NCBI GenBank assembly: GCA_003427395.1
Contig: BFEA01000174.1
Coordinates: 2,511,244 to 2,539,539 of the forward strand
Length of the DNA stretch: 28,296 bases
Source: Chara braunii
Lineage: Eukaryota > Streptophyta > Charophyceae > Charales > Characeae
Direction of reading: 5' to 3'
This document shows positions 1 to 10,090 of this stretch, in pieces. Numbering within the stretch: the first letter of the stretch is position 1; each line of letters begins with the position of its first letter. The notes under the pieces were generated by a model. It did not search any database, had not been told where the DNA came from, and saw only the letters and a list, made by a program, of their open reading frames with translations. The position numbers were made by a program, and so were the translations under genes.

Positions 1-402
1 CCCGCTCCGCCAACCTCCGCCGCCCATCGCCTCCGCCCACTCACCTCCCGCTCCGCCAACCTCCGCTGCCCATCGCCTCCGCCCACTCCCTCCCGCTCCG
101 CCAACCTCCGTCGCCCATCGCCTCCGCCCACTCGCCTCCCGCTCCACCAACCTCCGCCGCCCATCGCCTCCGCCCACTCGCCTCCCGCTCCGCCAACCTC
201 CGCCGCCCATCGCCTCCGGCCACTCGCCGCCCGCTCCGCCAACCTCTGCCGCCCATCGCCTCCGCCCACTCGCCGCCCGCTCCGCCAACCTCCGCCGCCC
301 GTCGCCTCCGCCCACTCGCCTCCCGCTCCGCCAACCTGTGCCGCCCATCGCTTCCGCCCACTCGCCTCCCGCTCCGCCAACCTCCGCCGCCCACTCGCCT
401 CC
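1..402. repeat. 46-bp GC-rich minisatellite
   Basis: Eight near-identical units start at 1, 47, 92, 138, 184, 230, 276 and 322, with a shortened ninth from 368. Each begins CCCGCTCCGCCAACCTCCG. The period is 46 bp (the second unit is 45), and the array continues to the left edge of the window. Units differ by single substitutions only, which suggests recent homogenisation. The minus strand is open over this stretch and would encode Arg/Gly/Trp-rich repeats, but that follows from the lack of stop codons in a GC-rich unit and is not taken as a gene. Confidence 0.95.
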
Positions 403-1228
403 CTCCTTTTGCTTTCCCTCTCTCCTTCTTGCGCGTGTGCAACAGTGTTGAGATCTTAAAAGAAATGGAGCGATCTTGATAACAAATGGCGCGTTTACGT
501 CCACCGAATAAAGGAAAAGAAGTATTTCTTACGTCGGGCGTTACGAAGGAAGGGCGGCCGGTCGAGGGAGGAAGGGGGAGGTAGGGAGTAGGACGGAGGG
601 ATGAATGGAAGTAGGAGGTCAGGTGGTGATCGGGCTGAGGAAGGAAGGGGAGGGAGGAGATTGAGGGAAGGAGGAGGTCAGATAGAGATAAGGCGAACGA
701 AGGGGGCGAGCGAAGGGGAATAGGCGAACGGAGGCCAAAGGGAGGTTGAAGAGAATGTGCGGAGGAGGCCTGTAGGGAGGGGAAAGGCGGCAGAGAGTAG
801 GGCGGAAGCAGGAGGTCAGGTGGGGCCAAGGAAGGAAGGGGAGGAAGGAGATTGGGGGAAGGAGGAGGTCAGTGCAAATCGGGCGGAGGAAGGAGTAGGA
901 CGGAGGAGATAGAGGGAAGGAGGTCAGGCGGAGATTGGGCGAAGGGAAGGGAGTCAAGTGGCCAGGCGAGGGAGGCAGGGAGAAGTAGGGCGAAGGGAGG
1001 ACAGAAAGCAGAACGTAGTTCAGAGGTTGAGTGATGTATGGAGGAAGGGAAGAGGTAAGGGGGAGACTAGCATGGGAAAAAGCGTGAAGAGGAAGAGGAG
1101 GAAGTNGAAGGAGGCCGGGAGGAAGGGGAAAGACGGCAGGGTGAAGTCGGGCGGAGGGAGGGCAGATGGGAGGAGGGAGGGTAGAGGTTGGGTGGGGATA
1201 CAGAGCAAGGGAAGAGGTCAGGTAAAGG

Positions 1229-1270
<42 letters not shown>

Positions 1271-1671
1271 AATGGATTGGTGAGAGACGGAGAATGAAGA
1301 GGGGCGCGTGAGAATTGGGGAAAGGAGGGGAGAGAAGGGCAGCAGAAGCCACAGTAGGACGAGGGGAGGAAATAATTTGAAGAGGTGCAGAGCGATAGCG
1401 CGGGTGGAGTTGGAGGAAGAGGAGGGGGCGCATGGCACAACGTCATGGGAGGGAAGGGACAGTCAACGGGTAAGGATGGTATAGTGACAAAGGGGAAGAG
1501 TGGGAGGGATAGCGGTACATGTCATGGATGGGGGAAACATGGGGGGACGGGAAGGGGGGAAGGGCTAAGGTAAAGTGTGGAAGGCCCAAATAGCACTGCG
1601 TGGCAGCGCGACGAGGAGCGATTTTTTCTGTATTTCTTTTTTTTCCCCTTATGTGTGCTTTTGTGTATGTG
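403..1671. other. Purine-rich intergenic DNA
   Basis: The plus strand is strongly G+A rich from about 540 to 1560 (GGAGG, GAAGG and GAGG runs), which makes long pyrimidine-rich open frames on the minus strand that are compositional artefacts. One base is ambiguous (N at 1106). A polypyrimidine stretch at about 1620-1650 precedes the retrotransposon end. I see no gene, RNA or recognisable element here. Confidence 0.75.
1231..1268. repeat. (GA)19 microsatellite
   Basis: An uninterrupted run of 19 GA dinucleotides lies within the purine-rich block. Confidence 0.97.
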
Positions 1672-2215
1672 TGCAAGGAACCTGACCGTTCACAGCCTGC
1701 TGGAGTGTTCACGGTGCATGGGTAAATGTCATCACACAGATTAAGTAGTCTCACACAAAGCCAAGACGAGATGGAATGAGAACTAGATAGCGCAGCTCAT
1801 ATTATCAAAGTCACATTATACAAAGAGTATCTTGAGTTTAAGAGTCCAGCGCCAAACAACATTCGTCAACAAAGGGCCTGGCTCAGCCAGCGTCTCCCCT
1901 CATGTCACAAATATGACGCCAACAGGTAAGTATCCACCATATCCAACTTGATAACCTTTCTTCTCTCTCCCTCTCTTCTCTCTCAAGATCTTTGTCCTAG
2001 TTCCCTCGTCTCAACATGCATGCACACTCCCTATCTACGAGAATCTACTTTGAATGCTACTCACTGATATCGTACTACTAACTCTTCTACTACTACTAAC
2101 ACAAGCTGGTGCAGCTATGGCCTCTTCTGCAGCCAGCGCCCAGCATGTCTTCCTTCTGGCGCAGCTCTCAAGCCAGCGCTCTTCCCTTGCACTATAGCGC
2201 ACAAGTGCCTCAGCA
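1672..2215 (-). repeat. 3' long terminal repeat
   Basis: This is the left-hand copy of the LTR, and the 3' LTR because the element reads leftward. On the minus strand it starts TGCTGAGGCAC and ends GGTTCCTTGCA. It aligns end to end with 9548-10090 with scattered substitutions and about 1 bp of length difference. The boundary at 2215 is where the copies diverge; only a weak purine stretch (GGAAG on the minus strand) precedes it, so the polypurine tract is poor. Confidence 0.95.
1815..1821 (-). promoter_or_regulatory. Possible LTR TATA element
   Basis: The minus strand reads GTATAAT here and in the matching place of the other LTR (about 9690-9696), about 394 bp into the 544-bp LTR. That leaves a plausible R-U5 of about 145 bp. 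The call rests on sequence and position only. Confidence 0.3.
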
Positions 2216-2806
2216 CTTCCACGCATCAATGCCAATGGAGAATCTGCTTTGTGGGGAGGCTGCCTCGTTTCTTATAGTGCTGGCCTCCCTTTGCGAGGTC
2301 TGAATCCAGTCTTTCTTAGGTCCTTTCCCAGTCCCAGGCCTCTGTGGAGTGTGTCCCAGTTCCTTATCCTCAAGGTCTGCTGCTGCTGCGGCCTTCAGGC
2401 CTGAATTTCGGACTTCCAATCTGTATCTAGACTTTCCCTTTGACTTGAATCTGGACTGGGACCTTATCTCTTTGACTTCTTTATGAACAGACACACCTAC
2501 TGTTTGACAGACACACTTACTGCAGGAACATACATGACTTGCACATCCCCTGGATAAACAAATGTGACTCCCACAATTGAATACTGCAACTGTTCGTCCA
2601 GGGGCACAACTGTGACCTTTGACATGACTTTTTACGTTAGTCAGGATGTAACTTTTGACCCAGAGAACATGTCTTTTGATCTGCTTTTCACGAGTTAGGC
2701 TTTGGCCGAGTGACCCCATAATGTTGCGTTCGTCATTCAGGGTCTGAATCGGGTAAAGGCCCTTTTACTCTCATCGGCCTAGTTTCGAAGTCCTTTGAGA
2801 TAACCT
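2216..2806 (-). other. Retrotransposon 3' untranslated region
   Basis: The region lies between the pol stop and the 3' LTR. A 169-codon minus-strand frame crosses it and runs into the LTR, but it has no recognisable domain, so I treat it as chance. No clear polypurine tract or gene is visible. Confidence 0.6.
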
Positions 2807-3574
2807 TCATCTATCTATTATGCTTACTGCTCTTCTGGCTCTTTCGTAAGCAGACACAATATGAGGTGCAGACTCAATCAATTCTTCTCTTGTGAACCAG
2901 CGATCTTCATTGGGGTCCTGATATGCAAATCTTACTTTATATTGTCGCTGGGGTCTGCCTCTACGTCTAGTCTGAAGAGTACTTTCAGCAACAATCTTAT
3001 CCACATCATATTTCCCATCCATACTAGGAGGTATCGCCGATCTGCGACTGGGAAATAACTCATTTGTCACGCAAGGTAAGAGCTTTGAGGCGTGAAACAC
3101 TGGATATGTATGTAAATGCAGAGGAATCTCAATCACATAAGAAGGTTCATCCACATCTCCAATCACATTTAAAATTTGCCAAGGTCCTTTGTAGGCGGGT
3201 AGTAACTTTTGAGAGATGTTCTCTTCAGGAACGAACTTTTTAGACTTAACCCATATTAGATCACCTACAGCAAGTTGAGAAGGTCTCCTGTGCTTGTTTA
3301 CCTGTTCTATCATCTGATGTTGTGCCTTTATTATATTCTCTTTCACCTTCTCAATATCTTTCTGATATTGTATCGCAAATTCACTTGTTCCTAATGGAAG
3401 CTTATGCGCTTGATCCGGGTTCAAGATATCGATAGGTCTGCGCGGACGCCATCCCAAATGCACCTCCATAGAAGTCTTGCATGTAGACAGGTGAACAAAG
3501 TTACTATAGGCACTAGCAACTTTGGGCAAATGCTCGTCCCAATCAACCTGGTCGGGACGTATGTACATGCGCAA
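2807..3574 (-). pseudogene. Pol fragment: integrase C-terminal part and chromodomain
   Basis: This 255-codon fragment ends Pol. Residues 1-50 match the end of the integrase core of Ty3/gypsy elements (HLPKVASAYSNFVHLST, then a W-R-PRRP stretch). Residues 100-170 are the integrase C-terminal domain (GDLIWVKSKKF; KLLPAYKGPWQIL; VFHASKLLPC). Residues about 188-245 form a chromodomain (YDVDKIV, YKVRFAYQDPNEDRWFTREEL), which in chromoviruses binds modified histone tails and guides integration. The frame is shifted by one nucleotide from the upstream integrase frame near 3580, so it is cut off from the catalytic core. The first methionine is internal and not a true start. Confidence 0.92.
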
Positions 3575-4071
3575 CGTCTCTGCAAAATCTTGTTCATTTG
3601 CTCAGTCTGGCCATTTGTCTCAGGGTGTCGTCCTAACGACATTGTCAACTTAGAGCCATAAATGTTCATTAGTTGCTGTCATTGTTCACTTGTGAATCGT
3701 GAATCTCTGTCACTCACAATCGTCAAGGGATGTTCATAATCCTTCACCCAGTGGTTGAAGAATTTTCGGATTACCAATTTCGTTTTTGCTTCCGCTGGCA
3801 ATGCTACGAAGACAACATATTGACTAAACCTGTCAACGATAACCATCACTTGCGTTTTAGCATTCCTACTCTTCACCTTATTGTCCATGAAGTCAATGGA
3901 CACAGAGTCTCCTGGACCTGTTGGGATTGGCAAAGGTTTCAACAGACCGAGGGGAGACTGAGTAGTGCTCTTATTTCTCTGTCATACTTGACAGCCCTGC
4001 ACATATGTGATGCAATCGGGTTTCATGCGAGGCCACGTATAAGAACGTAATAGATTCACATAAGTTTTTTT
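3575..4071 (-). pseudogene. Pol fragment: integrase zinc-binding end and catalytic core
   Basis: This continues the RNase H frame. It contains the end of the zinc-binding domain (TYVNLLRSYTWPRMK, then CITYVQGC) and the catalytic core. The first Asp is in SIDFMD, the second in VSDRDSRFTS, and the Glu in HPETNGQTEQMNKIL, so the D,D,E triad is still readable. Three TGA codons break the frame. 4072-4074 lies at its start. 3982-3984 falls where the last Cys of the HHCC zinc site is expected (before QRNKS). 3679-3681 falls just after TSEQ, where related elements usually have Trp. A one-base loss near 3580 then moves the reading frame. Integrase would insert the cDNA into the host chromosome; this copy cannot make it. 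Confidence 0.9.
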
Positions 4072-4735
4072 TCACCCGAAATGGCCTTCAGTGTCGTGGC
4101 ACTCCCCCAATATCAGACTTTTGATCTCTTCCACATTTGGAATACAAAGTCTATCATGCACATCCGTTCTTTCAAACAACAGTCCTTGTGTAATACGATA
4201 GTTAGGAAACTTTTGAGGCGCTTCTCGTATACGCTTAATCATAGCGCCATAAACATGATCTGTGGAATACGCACTTTTAATTTTCTCTTGTAGATCGGTG
4301 CCCACATCTAGATATGTTACAATGGCACCGAAGAAATCGGATTTTCGACTTAGTGCGTTAGCAACAATGTTATACTTACCCTTAACTGGCTTTAGCTCAA
4401 AATCATACTGATCAATCTCAGCGGCCCACCTAGTCAACTTAGGTGTCATCCGGGCCTGCGTTTTAAGCCAGCGAAGCGTCTCATGATCTGAGTACACTTT
4501 GAAGTGGCGTCCTAAGAGATAATGTCGCCAATGATCCAGAGCTTCTCGGAGAGCAAACAACTCCCTCTCATACGTAGCAGCAGCGACCTTCTCATTAGGC
4601 AGTCGTCGGGACATAAACTCCACAGGCATGTATCCATTCCCATCCTCCTGTTGGAGTACAACACCTATCCCATACTGACTGGCGTCGGTTGTGACGACAA
4701 AGTGCAAAGAAGGGTCTGCAACCTTCAAAACCGGA
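4072..4735 (-). pseudogene. Pol fragment: RNase H and start of integrase
   Basis: The fragment starts just downstream of the RT frame but one frame away. It shows the Ty3/gypsy RNase H pattern: TTDASQYGIGVVL (first Asp), YERELFALREALDHWRHYLLG (Glu helix), VYSDHETLRWL (second Asp) and a late segment ending NIVANALSRK. After a linker comes the integrase N-terminal zinc-site histidine pair in HDTEGHFG, and then the TGA at 4072-4074. RNase H removes the RNA template during cDNA synthesis. The break from the upstream frame lies at 4733-4741, where the minus strand reads AATTAAT. This looks like a 4-nt duplication and places a TAA in the upstream frame. Confidence 0.92.
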
Positions 4736-6240
4736 TTAATTGATTAGACATTTTTTTAGACGCTTGAACGAAGCCATACAATCCGAGTCCCACTTCCAGA
4801 TCATTTCTTTCTTTAGCAATTTGTGAAGAGGAGCAGCAATTATCGTGAAGTGTCTAACGAACTTCCGATAACAGTTGGCTAGCCCAAGGAACGACCGCAA
4901 CTCAGTCAAAGTGCGGGGGTTAGGCCAATCGCGAATTGCTGCAATCTTTGCGTCTTCCGGTTTGATTCCATCACCATCAAGCACATGCCCTAGATATAAA
5001 ACCTGATGCTTAGCCCATTCACACGTCTTGGGGTTCAATTTCAGCTTTGCCTCACGCAATTTATTTAGCACAAGTCGAAGGTGCTCACAATGTTCTTTTA
5101 AATCTTTACTAAAAATCAAAATATCATCGAGATATATTACTACAAATTTATCAAGCCATTCACGAGAATGTTCATTCATAGTTCTTTGGAAAGTTGCAGG
5201 GGCATTCGTAAGACCAAAGGGCAACACAATGAACTCATAGTGCCCATACCTGGTTCGAAAGGCAATCTTGTATTGGTCTTCTGGCTCTACCTCAATCTGA
5301 TGGTAGCCAGACTTCAAATCAATCTTAGTGAAGTACTTGCTACCCTGCACTCTATCCAACAAATCGTCTATTCTCGGCAATGGCTCAGCATTCTTAACTG
5401 TTATATCGTTCAATCTTCTATAATTTATGCACATGAGGACCCCGCCATCTTTCTTTGCTACAAAAAGTACTGGCGCACCATAGGGCGAGGAGCTGGGCCT
5501 TTCCAGCATTTCATCAAGCTGGGTTCGCAACTCGTCTAATTCTTTGGGTGACATTCGGTATATAGGCCGTTTAGGAATCTGACTTCCTGGTACAATCTCA
5601 ATGCGATGTTTGATAGGTCTCTCAATTACACTGCTTGGGGCCTCTGCCACATCTGCGAATTCTTTTAGAATTTTTTCAACCTCTGGGGGTTTGACCTCTT
5701 CTTTAGCTTCACCCTCCTTCACTGGGTGCACATATGCGACAAAAACTTGATCATATAAGTTATACTTTTTCACATGGCGGGCGAACGCGGGGACACTCGT
5801 ACAACAATAAGCCAAGTTGTTATCTTTACCAAATTCATGGAATAGGCGGATTTTCTTCTTTCCATCCTGCGGACTTGGGAGCCAACACTCATGATCCCTT
5901 AACTTTATATCCGCATTTGCAGCTTCCCCCCAATCCATGCCTAAAAGAATGTCAAAAGGGAGATTATCTTCCACCAAGAGAGTCAGAGAGTGGAGATTGT
6001 GTTCCACCTTCCCCTTTGCTTCGAGCCGAAAGCATATTTGGACCCCTTCAACATATCTATCCATCACAGTTATAGTACTATTAGCTAGCTTACTCATTAC
6101 GGGCTCATCTAACTGTTTAACCTTTAGCCCGAGTCGCAGCTTTTGCAATCCTTTCTTACTGATATAGCTGCGCGTTGACCCACTGTCAATCATTCCTCCA
6201 ACTCTTACTTTATTTATCTCTAGATCTGCAATTATTAACT
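4736..6240 (-). pseudogene. Pol fragment: aspartic protease and reverse transcriptase
   Basis: The fragment is open from a TGA at 6242-6244 to a TAA at 4736-4738; the first ATG is at 6193, inside the protease. The protease active site is DSG (residues 3-5 from that ATG), with the second hydrophobic motif ILLGMDW at 82-88. Reverse transcriptase occupies about 185-400: SSPYGAPVLFVAKKDGG, TKIDLKSGYHQI (289-300), LPFGLTNAPATFQ (324-336) and the catalytic YLDD at 354-357, followed by LGHVLDGDGI and the connection region. The catalytic residues are intact. Between MLE and RPSSSPYG about four residues usual in this family seem to be missing, in frame. The C-terminus is cut by the frameshift near 4737. 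Confidence 0.94.
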
Positions 6241-6461
6241 GTCATTTTCGTTTTTTCATTTCAGTCCAGGTTTGGCGACGAGCGGCTTACTCAGCACCCA
6301 TTCCAACGAGGGATCCACCTAGAGAGGTACACACACTTACTACCTCTGGACAGTGTACTAGGTGGGGACCGTCTGTCTTTTCAGTTTTTGCCTGAGGAAC
6401 CTTCGGATGGGAGGATGTTTTTCTGTTTACATCCGAAGTTCCGGTAGAGGCAACTGAACCT
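6241..6461 (-). other. gag-pol junction
   Basis: Gag ends with TAG at 6462-6464. Pol lies in the +1 frame relative to Gag. The pol frame is already open across the end of gag (6847 down to a TAA at 6287-6289) and meets a second stop, TGA at 6242-6244, before the protease. An intact relative would need some recoding or a continuous frame here. I cannot tell whether these stops are original or decay. Confidence 0.6.
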
Positions 6462-7313
6462 CTACTGGCTGTTCTCTTTTGGTTGTTTGTAGCCGGGACA
6501 GAAGGGAACGATGTGGTTGGGGTCACCACATTTGAGGCATTGATCGACGGTCTTTTTATCTTGCCAAACTTTCTCTGTAATCCCCAGTTTCTTCCAAGGC
6601 TCCCCTTCGGGCAAACCTGGATGGGGTGGATATGGTTTGTCCCATGTACCATACCATGCGCCTCTTCCTCTTCCCCAGGTAGAATACGAACCACGACCAC
6701 CTTGGGAGGGACCATTGCCCCTTCCACCCACGTAGTAGCTACCTTCGCCACCACCCCTCTGGGTACCAGGTCCTCTTCCACCACGTCCGCGGCCTCCTCT
6801 TCCTCGGCCACGTCCTTTTCCTTGTCACCCTCCCCTGCAGGTTGCAACGGCCACGTAGTCCCCCTCCTGAACTACCGAACCGTTGGGTCTTCCCTCCAGA
6901 CCATAATCTATCTGGTCGTAAGAGAGAGTTTTGACACCTCCTTCCTCAACGGTAAGAAGGAGATTGTCTTTCCCAGGTATGTTCCCTGAGATGGTACGGT
7001 TTTGCCATTTCTTACCCGCTTGCAGATCTTTCCAGTAATGGCAATAATTAGCCTCGTCTAAGAAGCCAGCATGATCTATAGCGATCTTGTTGAACTTTTC
7101 GTATGTCATCCTCTCTTCTTTTGTGCAGGGATAAAGCTGAGTACAGAGAGGGTCGGGTAGTGCCCTAGCGAAGTTACTGAGGATCTGAGTAGGAGAAAGA
7201 CCATGTTCAGCGCATTGTAAGAGTCCATTCATCGTTGCTTTGAGTGCAGATGCACTCTTCCATTTCCGATCCGCAATATTTAAGATCAACATTTTTGTTC
7301 GGCGAGTCAGATT
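6462..7313 (-). pseudogene. Gag fragment: capsid end and nucleocapsid zinc knuckle
   Basis: This is in the same frame as the larger Gag piece upstream, separated from it by a TAA at 7314-7316. The first part (about 7310-6830) is retrotransposon Gag capsid-like (NIADRKWKSASALKATMNGLL, then LSNFARALPDPLCTQLYP). A TGA at 6825-6827 breaks it. The frame then continues through an Arg/Gly-rich tract (RGRGRGGRGRGG, then GGRGNGPSQGG) to a CCHC zinc knuckle at 6539-6498 (CLKCGDPNHIVPFC, spacing CX2CX4HX4C), a nucleocapsid RNA-binding motif. It ends at TAG 6462-6464. Confidence 0.88.
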
Positions 7314-8390
7314 TTAATCTTCAAATCGTTCTCTAACAACCTTAAAGAAGTCTTCGATTCTTGTTTGCTGTGAATATTCGATCATAGTCTGGCAATTAAC
7401 TTCTTTTTGCAACGATATGGCGAAGCTCATCGCATCGCCGGCCATATATGAAGTGGCCATCAAGACTCTGTCCCAATACGGGATGCGTTGTCCGTATACA
7501 TATGATTCCACAGCAACAATCCAATGCAAAACACTCTTCTCATTTTTGCCGGTGTAGGTCCACGACACTTTAATTTTTATTATGTCTTCACTGTCTTCTC
7601 GCAGCACTTCCTTTCCTTTCTTGTCACCATCTCCCCCATCTCCGTCTCCATCTCCTACTCCTCCGCCGCTGCCACGAATTATCTTTTCAATCACGGCGGG
7701 AGTAAAGGTTTGGTTGATGTGATCATCTAATTTATGAATATATGATTGTATATGCTGATCGACATCTTTGGCGGACTTTTGGAGGAAGGTGTTCCAGACT
7801 CCCTCAAACTCATATTGGTGGGTTTCAACTTTTTGCAACGTTCTGTTGATTGCTTCTAGCTCTTGCTTTGTATGCAGAACTGTTTCCGTCAAGAGAGCTA
7901 GTTTTTCTTTTGTTGCAGCTTGTTTATCATTTTGGTCTTGCAGTTCTCTTTGTAGCCTTGCACCCTCTGCTTGCAGCCTTTTCCTTTCGTCAAGCTCTTG
8001 CCGTTTCGCTGCTAACATTTTAATATGCAGTTCCGCACGTTTTTCCTCCAGCAAGAGTTTTTTTTCCCTTTTATCTTTAATGGATGCCAGTTTCGCAACG
8101 AACGCATCTCTTTCCTCCTTTGTTTCTTCAATTCGATCGCTAGAATATGCATATTGATCATACCAATCCAGCGGTTTGACTTGGAGTTCCCCACCTGGCT
8201 GGCTAGGTTCTCCCCTTTCTGCCCGTCGCCTGATGAGCCTGTAATCAGCAAGTTCATCTTCTTCCTCTATTGTCTTTAATTCTTCTTTCAACTCCTTTTC
8301 TAACTCTTCTTTCATTTCCCTCTTCATTCTTTCTTCTTCCATCTGCACTTTCTTCTTTATTTCTTCTTCTTTTTGTCTTTTTCTTTCTTC
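7314..8390 (-). pseudogene. Gag fragment: coiled-coil and capsid region
   Basis: The frame is open from a TAA near 8392 to a TAA at 7314-7316 (344 codons from the first GTG at 8348). The N-terminal half is very rich in Glu, Lys and Arg with heptad character (KEELEKELKEELKTIEEED; KRQELDERKRLQAEGARL) and is a likely long coiled coil. A Gly/Asp linker follows (GSGGGVGDGDGDGGDGD), then a capsid-like domain (VLHWIVAVESYVYGQRIPYWDRVLMATSYMAG) that fits the retrotransposon Gag fold. The minus-strand context (leader, PBS and pol all collinear) confirms its role as the structural particle protein of the element. Confidence 0.88.
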
Positions 8391-8496
8391 TTACTCTTTC
8401 TTCTTTCTCTTTCTTCTTTTCAGCCAGGCGGCGATCTAGTTCAGACTGCTCTGCAGCCGAGGGCCCAGGCTTCGCAGTGCCATATCTCAGCATCAT
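8391..8496 (-). pseudogene. Gag N-terminal fragment
   Basis: A minus-strand frame with ATG codons at 8496 and 8493 reads MLRYGTAKPGPSAAEQSELD and runs into a Lys/Glu-rich stretch (RRLAEKKKEKEER) that looks like the start of the downstream coiled coil, but in another frame. The shift lies in the AAG/GAA-rich tract at about 8350-8440, where slippage is expected. I prefer 8496 as the Gag start because the 53 codons upstream in this frame (to 8655) look non-coding. The true start is uncertain. Confidence 0.65.
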
Positions 8497-9532
8497 CCGA
8501 GAGGTGCATGTCCTCCCGAAGCCCAGGGGAAAGAAGACTCTAAACAAGGGGCCCATCAAAAGGGAGAGGGCCAACAACCCTTGCATAGGGTAGTCGTCCA
8601 TGATGCAACACAGCACAGGTACCCCTCCGCTGGTCCCACCAGGTAAGACCACCACTAATTATCCTTGAACTAATCTAGCGTGGATGAATTTTTTTTTTTA
8701 TTATCAAACTCTGGATATCGCTGCTTCAGAAATGACGAATTTTAGAACTTTTAAAACTTTAATATACAATAGGACTTTTTTTCTTTTTCCGTTGCTTGTT
8801 GTCTGTCTTCAACTTCAATACGCCTGGATTTCTTCTGACACTTGTCTTGACTATGTCTGGTTTTGTTTTCCTTTCTTTTATCTTCTTTCTATTTTACTAA
8901 TATGTCTGGCCTTCTGTGCAGGTATGGTCTGAAGTTTCTACAGATTCAGACGTGTTGGATAGTATCTCAGTACAGATCAAATTCGTCTAGATCACTTATG
9001 CCTTAAATTCGTTTTAGCGTGGACCCTCTCTACAGTTTTAGGTATGGTCTGGAGTTTCTACAGATCCCTACCTTAGTTCTATCTTTCACTACTTCCTACC
9101 AGCACAGACGTCAGACCAGATGTCAGGAAGATGGGACCAGATGACTCTGAGTGGACCCTCTCTACTACCCTGACTTGACGACCAGACTGTATACCAGGTG
9201 ACTCGACGAGACAGCAGCAGCAGCGACCACCAGAGAGGAAGGGAGAAGAAGGTACACAACACACAACTCCACAAGCAGCCAGGTAAGGGGTAGGAGATTC
9301 TTCTCTGCTTTGTAGCCGTCGAAGTAGACTCCACGACCACTCCAATTCGCTCCAATCGCTCCACGCGTAGGTAACAATCTCCTCCTTAGCCCCTTCCTCT
9401 TCGGCTTACTTCCCCCTCCTATTCCCAACCACCTTTCTTCTCACACTTTCACCATAGGCAGCATCTTCAAGCCAACATATCTTCGTCGCCGACCTTGCTG
9501 ATGCCAGCACTTCAGCAAGCGCAACCAGTTCT
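8497..9532 (-). other. Retrotransposon 5' leader
   Basis: About 1 kb lies between the primer-binding site and Gag with no long frame resembling a protein. It contains two short direct repeats. One is a 25-bp segment at 8921-8945 and 9041-9065 (one mismatch, exactly 120 bp apart; GGTATGGTCTG...TTTCTACAGAT). The other is GTGGACCCTCTCTAC at 9019-9033 and 9151-9165. In this family the leader normally carries packaging and translation signals; which, if any, these repeats represent is not known. Confidence 0.6.
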
Positions 9533-9544
9533 GCTCCGATACCA
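9533..9544 (-). promoter_or_regulatory. tRNA primer-binding site (initiator Met type)
   Basis: The minus strand reads TGGTATCGGAGC three bases inside the 5' LTR end. The usual plant retrotransposon site complementary to initiator tRNA-Met begins TGGTATCAGAGC, so this differs at one base. Reverse transcription would start here. Its position fixes 9548-10090 as the 5' LTR. Confidence 0.88.
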
Positions 9545-9547
9545 AAT

Positions 9548-10090
9548 TGCAAGGAACCTGACTGTTCACAGCTTGCTGGAGTGTTCACGGTGCATGCTAA
9601 ATGTCATCACACAGATTAAGTAGTCCTACACAAAGCCAAGACGAGATGGAATGAGAACCAGATAGCGCAACTCATATTATCAAAGTCGCATTATACGAAG
9701 AGTATCTTGAGTTCAAGAGTCCAGTGCCAAACAACATTCGTCAACAAAGGGTCTGGCTCAGCCAGCGTCTCCCCTCAGATCACAAGTATGACGCCAACAG
9801 GTAAGTATCCACCATATCCAACTTCATAACCTGTCTTCTCTCTCCCTCTCTTCTCTCTCAAGATCTCTATCCTAGTTCCCTCGTCTCAACATGCATGCAC
9901 AGTCTCTATCTACGAGAATCTACTTTGAATGCTACTCACTGATATCCTACTACTAACCCTTCTACTACTACTAACACAAGCTGGCGCAACTATGGCCTCT
10001 TCTGCAGTCAGCGCCCAACACTTCTTCCTTCTGGTTCAGCTTTCGAGCCAGCGCTCTTCTCCTGCACTATAGCGCACAAGTGCCTCAGCA
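9548..10090 (-). repeat. 5' long terminal repeat
   Basis: This is the right-hand LTR copy, next to the primer-binding site. On the minus strand it begins TGCTGAGGC and ends CCTTGCA. Differences from the other LTR are mostly transitions, spread evenly. It would hold the element's promoter; a TATAAT-like string lies at about 9690-9695. Confidence 0.95.

Larger units (their letters stand above)
1672..10090 (-). mobile_element. Degenerate Ty3/gypsy chromovirus LTR retrotransposon
   Basis: A full-length 8.4-kb element lies on the minus strand. Direct repeats of 544 and 543 bp (1672-2215, 9548-10090) begin TG and end CA. Inside, read on the minus strand, come a tRNA primer-binding site, a leader, Gag with a zinc knuckle, then protease, reverse transcriptase, RNase H, integrase and a C-terminal chromodomain. 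The order RT-RNase H-integrase is that of Ty3/gypsy (Metaviridae), and the chromodomain marks a chromovirus. I count roughly 35-40 differences between the LTRs (about 93% identity), so the insertion is not recent. Coding regions carry in-frame stops at 7314-7316, 6825-6827, 4072-4074, 3982-3984 and 3679-3681 and frameshifts near 8390, 4737 and 3580, so this copy is dead. The 5 bp outside each LTR (atgtg left, aaaat right) do not match, so no target-site duplication is seen. Confidence 0.95.

Noticed and set aside
41-829. 262-codon minus-strand frame rich in Arg, Gly, Pro and Ser
   Set aside because: It spans a 46-bp minisatellite and a purine-rich block with almost no stop codons possible; there is no domain, and several overlapping frames of the same kind exist.
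619-1446. 275-codon Ser/Leu/Pro minus-strand frame
   Set aside because: Product of the pyrimidine-rich complement, including the (GA)19 tract and an ambiguous base; low complexity only.
2210-2719. 169-codon minus-strand frame after pol
   Set aside because: It overlaps the LTR end, has no motif, and sits where a 3' untranslated region is expected.
7768-8157. 129-codon plus-strand frame rich in Ser, Phe and Cys
   Set aside because: It is the antisense shadow of the Gag coiled-coil region.
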